Assembly (NCBI RefSeq): GCF_008831285.2
Contig: NC_045139.1
Location: 27,312,808-27,376,807 of the forward strand
Origin: Nymphaea colorata
Lineage: Eukaryota; Streptophyta; Magnoliopsida; Nymphaeales; Nymphaeaceae
Length of the DNA stretch: 64,000 bases
Direction of reading: 5' to 3'
Part shown: positions 53,542 to 64,000 of the stretch, in pieces
Layout: every line of letters begins with the position of its first letter
How positions within the stretch are numbered: position 1 is the first letter of the stretch
Notes under the pieces: generated by a model
Told to the model about the DNA's origin: nothing
Databases searched by the model: none
What the model saw: only the letters and a program-made list of their open reading frames with translations
Made by a program: the position numbers and the translations under genes

Positions 53542-54239
53542 GTGGGAAGGGTGTCCATGTCTGTTAAGGAGAAGAACAGGCATGGTGTGTGACGTCCTCA
53601 ACAAAGCTAGAAAGCCACTTGCAACTCAAATTGCTTAAAGTTACGTTACGTTGGAACAAAGACCTATTTGAGAAGGAATCAAAACAAGGATGGACGCTAT
53701 GCATCTGGTCAGATAACACGCATCGTAGGCCATCCTCGGTTTTCTTCGTTTTTTATGAAGCTTTTATAGCTGGATCTCCACCCAATTCCAATTTCTCCTT
53801 TCCATTAATGTAAGTTTCATTCTTTTAGAAAGCAGTTGCAAAGCATGGGGCTTTGCTCGTGACGTGATGTGACTTAATATGACGTGACTGCTTTCCTTTT
53901 CTTTCCAAAATCCATTAAGGTGGAGTTGTGGAGTCTAGTTCTGAAGGCCGTGTTTAAGTCAAGTAAAGGCTCTCAAGTCAATGTGGAGCAAGCTGCAAGC
54001 GTCACTTGCTTGATAGACCTCCCAGCACCAATGTGATTAGAGCACACACGAGAGGACGGGCAGCTTCACATCTGATTTGACTAGCAGCCCATCAGCTGGT
54101 CGAGTCCTTACTATACGTAACATTCATTGAACCGACCGACCTTAGCGACCAGTTATAGGACCTTCACGTTGTTGGCCTCTTCAAACCGCTAGTAGTGGAC
54201 CTTCCAATGCGATTGCATGCTTTCTGTGCTCCTTTAGAT

Positions 54240-54460
54240 GCGTATTACAAGTCAATTTTATTGGATCAAGTCATTCATATGATTGTAGTCAATTTAGTGA
54301 GACTGACAGGTATTACATATATGGAAATTAGTCATTTAAATTATTGTAATCATAAGTTTATATCACACAAATGAAATTTAAGCCATTTATTTTCAATTAT
54401 AATACATCAAATGTGTTTAACTTCTAATGACATCTATATTGATTAATTTAAATGATTGTC
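54240..54460 (-). repeat. Inverted outlying copies of the 115-bp repeat
   Basis: Read on the minus strand, the ACAATCATTTAAAT and AATCAATATAGATGT phrases match the main array. Opposite orientation to the copies at 53.0 kb and 55.9-58.2 kb. Confidence 0.7.
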
Positions 54461-54828
54461 AACACATTTTCGCACGTAGGCTTGAAAAATAGGCTAAGTA
54501 ACTCAAGCTCATCGCGTTAAAACTCGGATTGAACTTGAGTTTTCCTTTTTGTTAAATAAGCTAAGCTCGATTTAAATTAAAACTTGAATGTATAAATGAT
54601 CTGAGGACGACTTTAAATTAAAACTTGAGCTTGACTCAAATAAGCCCGAGTTGGCTCGTTTACCTTATTTTTGAAATATGAAAAAATAGCTTCAGATTTG
54701 CGAAAAGAACAGCAAAAAACTCCTTTTTGCAAATATATTATTCAATAATGTTGCGGCTTTAACATTTTAGAATTATGACAGCTTTTTGAAAATAGACAAA
54801 AAGTTTGGGTCATTTTGAAATTAAATGG

Positions 54829-54872
54829 TATAAAAGCCTTCACTTCACCTGCAATCCTCCTTTGCTTCTTTC

Positions 54873-54906
<34 letters not shown>

Positions 54907-55171
54907 CTCCTATCCCATACCTCTTCACTCCTCCTGTTCTCCCAAATCTCGAGTTCCACAACCGTGCCAGCATCTCTGACGGTTAGCATGCCAACAACGA
55001 TTCTGAGGCTGCAACCCACCATAGTAGAACGATGGCGGTAAACCCATGCTTAGCTTTCACTATCTTTTCTGTTTATTTATTATTTTATGTATTTCCTTTT
55101 AATTTTTAACAGGTTCTCCCCCTTTTGGCTGAGGGTTTTCGTGGATGAAAACTGAATCTGCCTTGTCTGGC
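54829..55171 (+). promoter_or_regulatory. Promoter-like block and possible small spliced transcript
   Basis: TATAAAAG at 54829-54836 is followed after about 40 bp by a CT-rich leader, including (CT)n at about 54876-54902. An ATG at 54988 opens MPTTILRLQPTIVERW. GATGGCG|GTAAAC could act as donor and TTTTTAACAG at about 55111 as acceptor, continuing the frame to a TGA near 55152, for a product of about 30 residues. I do not recognise it. It may be the 5' end of a gene or of a repeat. Confidence 0.25.
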
Positions 55172-55619
55172 AAGGCTATCGGTGGCTCTGAGACCAGGCA
55201 ACCCATCATACATGATGAGGGCTGACCTAGAATAAGTTTTCATGTTGCTGCGCCCTACAGTGATGACCCTAATTATTTTATCTAAATGTCATTCCTCTCA
55301 GTTTTAGAAACTCCATTTAAGTAATCAAGTTACATGAGCTTAAATGAGGTCATTCCTCTTTGTTTTTAGGGTTTCTAGAAACTCCATTTGAGAAATTGAG
55401 TTAAACGAGCTTGAACAAGGTCATTCTGCTTTGTTTTTAGGGTTCTCTGTAGGGTTTCAAAAACTCCATTTGAGAAATCAAGTTGCACAAGCTTAAAAGA
55501 GTCGAGTTCAAGCTTGACACAAATTGTCAAGTTGAGCTCGAGTCAAGCACTAATTAGTCAAGTTGAGCACGAGCTCGACTCTGCTATTGTTCACTTCTAT
55601 TCATACGAATACGAAAGGG

Positions 55620-55790
55620 GTTCAAGTCTTTCATTCACTCAATTGTAGTTCATCTTGTGAGTTTAACCTATAATTACATCTATATTGATTGATTTAGATG
55701 ATTATTATTATAAGTTTGTATTTAAACAAATGAGATTTAGGTAATTTATTTTTTCAGTTATAACTTATCTAGTGTTCTCATCTGGCTACG
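55620..55790 (-). repeat. Further inverted copy of the 115-bp repeat
   Basis: Contains GAGTTTAACC, ATTACATCTATATTGATTGA and TCACTCAATTGTAGTTCAT, reverse complements of array phrases. Confidence 0.7.
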
Positions 55791-55849
55791 ATTGAGCTAA
55801 TGAATAACATAAAATTTCATTCATATTAGTATGAAATTATGATTATAAT

Positions 55850-58175
<2,326 letters not shown>

Positions 58176-58299
58176 TAAGCCAAATCCTAGACCCAAAACA
58201 AATTTGCAACTACTCAATCCAAAATGAATTTCTATACCCTTGTTCGAACCCAAACACAAAATTCAATTTCAGAACCCAACTTTAGACACGAGATTCAAA

Positions 58300-60355
58300 C
58301 CCAACATCCAATTCTCAGATCCAAATTAGATCCAAAACCCAAGTCTAGATAGAAATCAAGAAATTAAAACTCAAATTCCAAAGCTGAGATCCAAATGACA
58401 AAATTCAATGCTATTGAGCACCCCGCACACGTGCATGGACCTTCCTTTGTTTTATGTTTCGTTCTTGTGCTGAAATGCGTTAATAAGCTTAAACCACTCA
58501 GTAGAGTGTGTTGGCAACCAATTGAACCCCAATCCGGATCTAAACAACCCGAAATCATTCAAAACGGAGTCGGCTTCATTTTTAACGAAAACCATTTTTA
58601 CCCCTTTTAAATATATATCTAAAATATGATTTTTAGCTCTTTTTATTTTATTCTTTGAACGACCCTCGGGAGGTGAAATCAACATCTTAATGGTTCATAG
58701 AAGACAATAAGGGGTGCGTTTCACCCCCCTTTATGCAAACTTGGTGTGGCAGGGCTGCTTCGACATGCTGGCAGGGCAAGCGTAGGCACGCATCCATGCA
58801 CTGCACGGTCACGCATGAGCACACCTTTGCGCATCGCGCCTGGCCTCACGCCGCGTGTCGAGACCTCCCATTTTGATGAAAAATTGGCTTGGCTGGGTCG
58901 ACATTAGCCCACACACCAAAGAGGTGTTTGCAGGGCTAATGGCCAATCCCACTTAGTCAAAGCCTATTTAAAAAAATTAAAAATTATTCAAAAAATACTT
59001 GAAATTTGCATGAAAATCATGTTAAATTAAAAGAAGATCAAATTTTGAATTTTGACTCCAAAACTCTTTATAAATACCTCTACAATCCTCCCTCTTGGGC
59101 ATGAGCTAACCCTTGGGGGAATTTTTAGTGCTTTATCACTTGAAATCTTAAAGTTTTTCCTTAACTTTTTCTCTCAATTTCTCTCTTCTTCTCTTCTTCT
59201 TTTTCTCCAACCTTGAGAGCAAGCAAGCTCAAACTCTTCAAGGGAGCACGAAGAGATCTCTTGGGGGAGATACCCTCATCATCTTGAGGTTTCATCTTAG
59301 GTGACCCTAGGATCATTCAAAAGAAGAAGACATTTCTAATATCATCTATATTCAAGGTATGTAATCATCCTCTCATTTATTTTCATTTCCTCTTGCCACC
59401 TCCCCATGGCCATGCAAAAAGCTCTAAAGATTTCTTATCCGAAGTCATGAGCTACTCTTGAGTGTACTAGGAGTATGAGTAGGGTGAATAAATTACATTT
59501 CCTCATTTATTTTCAAAAAGGTGCTTGTTACATTGCTTTACTCATCATTTATCTTTGAGATGATGCTTATGCATGATGTATTAATTTTTCTTAATTAATG
59601 AGCAAATGCATCACAAGAATGAGTGTTTTGGTTGAGATCTTTTCATTATTATGTTGATTTTTGAGGTTGGAATTCGTCCAACCTGGGAAAGCTCTTTACA
59701 AATATGTACACATTAAAATGTATTTTCATGTAAATATCATAATTAGTTTCTTTCTTAATCACCCGATTAGGAATATCAAATAGTGTTTTGTTACGTTGTT
59801 TTCTATGTCATGACTATTTGGTTTTCTTCCATACCTAATGGTGGGAGAAATACATTCTCTTGTAACAAACAAAATGATTATGGTTTTATGTTCACATATA
59901 AAAAATATTGGAATCATGTTTTCCAAAAGATTTTCAAAAGCAAAAACACTCTCTAATGGGGCCTTGGAGACTTAGCTTAAGCTCTTGCATAAGCCCAAGT
60001 TCCTCTTCGGCCTACATAAAAAATTGAAGTCGGATATTTTTAAGTTATTTATTGATTTCGATTCTCATAAAGACATATGCGTATATATATGCTATATACG
60101 TATATGTGCACATGACTATCTCTCTTTGTCTTTCTCTCTTTATGATTTAACATATTATTTTACAAACTCTCGTATATATAAATATATATACGTGTATTCC
60201 ATTCTAAAATCTCTCTCTCTCTCTCTCTAGAGTTTTATTTTCTTTAAAAAAAATCTCTTTTTCTCTAAAATCTCTCTCTTTTTTTAAAATTTTCTTCTCC
60301 CTCTTCATTTGAATTAATACTTTCTTTTCACAAGCTTTCATATACGTATCCATAC

Positions 60356-60398
<43 letters not shown>

Positions 60399-61245
60399 TA
60401 TGTACATATATATGTATCTTTCTCTCTTTTAAATCCTTTGTTTTGTGATTTTCAAAATCTCTTTATCTTTCTCCATATTCCTCTTGTATTGAAGTCTTTC
60501 CTCTTTTCTATTCCTTTGAATATCTCTCTCCCAAGAACTTTTCATTTGCCTACTTCATCAAGACCAAAACTTAAGTAATGACTCAATATTGGAATCATGC
60601 TTGATGGTCTACAATCTCATTCCATTTATAAATACTTTTATCTTTACGTAAAAGTGTTTATGATAAATATTTAAATAAAAATAATAAGCTTAGATGTATG
60701 TGATGGTAGGAATACTTTTAGATAAATGTTGTGATAAGAATGAACGATTTGCTTATAATCATGTAGGGCCAATGCATTCATACGTTTACTTTCACTTAAC
60801 ATCACGAACGATCACAAACACCTCTCTAAAAGAACTTAAGCAGGATGAGATGAAGTTCTAGGTAGGTAGCAACCGAATTAAAGCAAAGTCTCAAACCTAC
60901 ACTTCTTAAGAGAACACTAAATCAACTTCAAAAGTAATTTTCAAGGGTTTCTAGAAAATATTTGTAAAGATCTTCTAATTCAAAATTTCAATCAAATCAA
61001 AGCAAAGGACATTTAAAAACTTTCTCAAAAATTTGAAATATCAAGTCTTCAATATTTTTTCAAACACCGCACCACATTTAGAATGAAAAATATGTTTAAG
61101 TAAAAATGAAATGCATCAAGAAAAACATAGTCATTGAATTGATTACCCTGATAAAGGGGCCAAGAACGATCGATCCTCCTACTGTTGGGTGAGTCCATTT
61201 CTATCTCATTTAAAATAAAACTCACTTTTTTAGCACTCCAAAAAT
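58300..61245 (+). repeat. Left arm of a giant inverted repeat
   Basis: Reverse-complement similarity to 61254-64000 throughout: for example GGCAACCAATTGAACCCC at about 58512 against GGGTTCAATTGGTTGCTAG at about 63794; CAACCTTGAGAGCAAGC at about 59209; ATGCTTGATGGTCTACA near 60600; and GAACTTAAGCAGGATGAGAT near 60832. A TATAAATA box lies at 59069-59076. Arms differ by substitutions, small indels and microsatellite length. Confidence 0.88.
60357..60396. repeat. (TA)n microsatellite, left arm
   Basis: About 20 TA units; the mirrored position in the right arm holds the tract at 62133-62184. Confidence 0.9.
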
Positions 61246-61253
61246 CAAATAAT

Positions 61254-62130
61254 ATTTTTGGGGATGCGAATAGAAAAATGAGATTTTATTTTGAAATGAG
61301 AAAGAAAGGAACTCGCCCATCGGTACAAGAATTGACCGTTCCCAGCGCCTTTGCCAAAGGTAACCAATCCAAGGGCTGTGCTTATGTTTGATGCATTTCG
61401 TTGTTGTGTAAACATCTTTTTTATTCTAAATGTGGTGCGCTGTTTGAGTAAATATTGATGATTTGATGTTTCAAAATTTTTGAGAAAGTTTTGAAGAATC
61501 ATTTGAGAGTTTAAAACATTTTACTTTAGAAAATGTTGAGTGAAATTTTTTTTATAAATATCATTTATAAACATTTGAGATCACTTTTGGAAATCACTTT
61601 GGTGTTCTCTTAATGCTCTAAGTAGGTTTGAGGTCTTGCTTTAAGTCGGTTACTACCCAGTTAGAGCTCAATCTCATCTTGCTTAAGTTCTTTTAGAGAG
61701 GTGCTTGTGATCATTCATAGTATTAAGTGAATGTGAGTATATGAATATATTGATCCTACATTATTAGAAAAAAATCATTCATTCCTACCATGACATTCTC
61801 TAGAAGCATTCCTACCATTACATACATCTTAGTTTCTCATTTTTGTTTATAAAATTGTCATAAGTATTTTTATGAAAAGAGAATGTTTTTAAAAATAGAA
61901 TGGTGTTGTAGACCATCAAGCATGATTCCAATGTTATTACTTGAGTTTTGCACTTAGTGAAGTCAGAAAATGAAAAGATCTTGGGAGAAAAATATTCAAA
62001 AGAATGGAAAAGAGAAAATGCTCTAATTCGAGAGGAATAGAGAAAAAGAGAGAGAAAAAGAGATTTTAAAATCACAAAATAAAAGGTTTTTAAAAAAAGA
62101 AAGAGAGAGAGGTACGTATACATATACGTA

Positions 62131-62187
<57 letters not shown>

Positions 62188-62315
62188 GCTTGTGAAAAGA
62201 AAGTATTAACTCAAATAAAGAGAGAGAAGAAGATTTTAGAAAAAGAGAGAGAGAGATTTTAGAGAAAAAGAGATTTTTTAGAGAAAATGAGACTCGAGAG
62301 AGAGAAAGAGAGAAT

Positions 62316-62350
<35 letters not shown>

Positions 62351-64000
62351 CATATGTGAGAATTTGTAAAAGAAAGTGTTAAATCATAAAAAAATAAGGA
62401 CAAAGAGAGATAGTCATGTGCATGTATATGTATATAACATGTATATACATATATGTCTTCATGAGAGTTAAAATCAAGAAATGACTTGAAAATATTCAAC
62501 TTCAATTTTTTTGTAGGCTAGAGAGAAACTTTGATTCATGCAAGAGCCTAGACTAAGTCTCCAAAATCTTATTAGAGACAGTATTTTCATTTGAAAATCT
62601 TTTAGAAAACATGATTCCAAATATTTTGTATATTAACATAAAATCATGATTGTCTGTTACAAGAGAATATATATCTTCCACCATTGGCTATAGAAGAAAA
62701 TCAAACACACATGAAATAGAGAGCAACGTAGTAAAGTACTCATTGGGGTTCTTAATTTGATGATTAAGAAAGAAACTAAACGTCTGAATGACATGAGGAT
62801 GCATGTTAATGTGTACATATTCGTGAATGACTTTCCCTAGTTAGACAAATCTCAACCTCAAAATCAACAAAAAAATGAATAAATCCCAACCCCAAACACT
62901 CATTCTCGCTGTACATTTGCTCATCAATTAAAAAAAATTAATACATCATGCATGAGATCATCTCAAACATAAATGAAGAATAAAGCGATATATCAAGTAC
63001 ATTTTTTAAAATGAACGAAGAAATGGAATTTATCTCCCTAAGCGATCCCCTCATGTTCCCTTGAAGAGTTTGGAATTGGAGAGGCTTGCTCTCAAGGTTG
63101 GAGAAGAAGAAGGGAAGAAGAGAAAAAATCTAGATTTTCAAGTGACAAAACACTAGAAGTTTTTTATGGGTCATGCTCAAGAGGGAGGATTGTGGGGGTA
63201 TTTATAGAGAGTTTTGGAGCCAAAACTCAAAATTTGAATTTTTTTAAATTTAACAAGATTTTCGTGCGAATTCACAGTATTTTTAAATAATTTTAATTTT
63301 TTAAAAATATGATTTAACTAAGTGGAATTGACCGTTTGCCCTGCAAAGACCCATTTGGGGCATGGGCAGGGTAATGTCCACCCTAGATGGTTAAAACTGC
63401 CCCCAAGGGGCGGTTTAGCACAAAAATAGGGGCATGCATGCCTGTTCGGTGCATCAGTGCTATCACACAGCAGTGCATTAGGCACTAGTGAGTCACGTGA
63501 CGCGCACAACGCCTGTTCGCACCTTTGCGACGCATGTGCAGGAGCGCTCACCATCACAAGTGCACTCGCCATCGCGCGCAGCAGGGTGCATGAGCAAGCG
63601 CCATTGCATGCAGCATGGTTTATTTTCTTTTTTTTTTTTGCATAAACTAAAATAAAATGGAATAAATAATAAAAAACGATGTTTTAATAAGAAGGCATAA
63701 AACCAATTTTTTGAATGTGTATAAAAATGGTTTTTGTTACAAATGGGGGTCGACTCCGTTTTGAGTGACTCCTGGCTCATTTTAAATCTGGATTGGGTTC
63801 AATTGGTTGCTAGCGCGTTCTAAATGAGTTGTTTAAGCTCAAAAACACAATTTTGGTGTAAGGATGAGAAATAAAATAAAGGGAAGGTTTTTGAGCTCAT
63901 GTCCGGTGCTTGATAGCATCAAATTTTGTTGTTTTGATCTCGATTTTGGATTTTGAGTTTGAAATTATTGATTTGGATCTAAACTATGATTTTGGATCTA
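61254..64000 (-). repeat. Right arm of the giant inverted repeat, truncated by the window edge
   Basis: Mirror of the left arm around an axis near 61249 (GCACTCCAAAAAT and ATTTTTGGGGATGC flank an 8-bp loop). The mirrored TATA box reads TATTTATA at 63199-63206. Similarity still holds at 64000, so the arm continues outside. On the minus strand, TTTGGCAAAGGCGCTGGG near 61360-61343 resembles the primer-binding region of Tat/Athila-type gypsy elements, only loosely. Confidence 0.85.
62133..62184. repeat. (TA)n microsatellite, right arm
   Basis: About 26 TA units, counterpart of 60357-60396. A second TA-rich run follows at about 62313-62351 beside an AG-rich stretch. Confidence 0.9.

Noticed and set aside
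60042-62505. Open frames inside the giant inverted repeat
   Set aside because: Encoded by TA, CT and AG microsatellites; IYIYIY and SLSLSL peptides are not plausible genes.

Overview
This is nuclear DNA of a flowering plant. It is AT-rich, with spliced exons, a plant core promoter, and Ty1/copia LTR retrotransposons primed by initiator tRNA-Met. The species cannot be named from the sequence. Nothing looks bacterial, viral or organellar.

The only intact host gene runs from 3164 to 50850 on the + strand. Eleven exons join into an uninterrupted 415-codon reading frame for an organelle-type YchF/EngD (Obg-like) P-loop ATPase. It has a Ser/Arg-rich targeting leader, a P-loop, an NVAE motif in place of NKxD, and a C-terminal TGS domain. 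About 1.2 kb of coding sequence is spread over 47.7 kb because introns 3, 4 and 6 are filled with retrotransposons. Three top-level insertions supply about 32.5 kb.

Intron 3 holds element A (6813-11528, TSD AACAT), a reverse-strand copia fragment and a gag remnant. Intron 4 holds a nest: old copia element C (15878-33143) was entered by copia D (17432-27848, TSD ATAGT). D was entered by antisense copia E (19983-25200, TSD GTATA). C was also hit by two hAT-like non-autonomous DNA transposons (28430-29741, TSD ATTCTGAT; 31713-32215, TSD TGCTGCGA). Intron 6 holds antisense copia F (36186-46699, TSD TATAG), of the same family as E, with sense copia G (39647-44904, TSD AGTTC), of the D lineage, inside it. 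Subtracting nested insertions returns C, D and F each to 5.0-5.3 kb. F and G have LTR pairs identical by eye and E differs at one site, so these insertions are young. Each of these three carries only one inactivating coding lesion that I can see (besides the nested insertion in F).

Upstream of the gene (1-3040) is repeat-like DNA with a 141-bp tandem duplication. Downstream (50851-64000) no gene can be supported. That region holds a degenerate tandem array of about 115-bp units (about 55850-58175) with inverted outlying copies, a long (TA)n tract, and a very large inverted repeat centred near 61249. The inverted repeat has arms of at least 2.7 kb, mirrored TATA boxes, and runs off the window edge.

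The gene functions alone here. The transposons matter to it only as intron content that has to be transcribed and spliced out.
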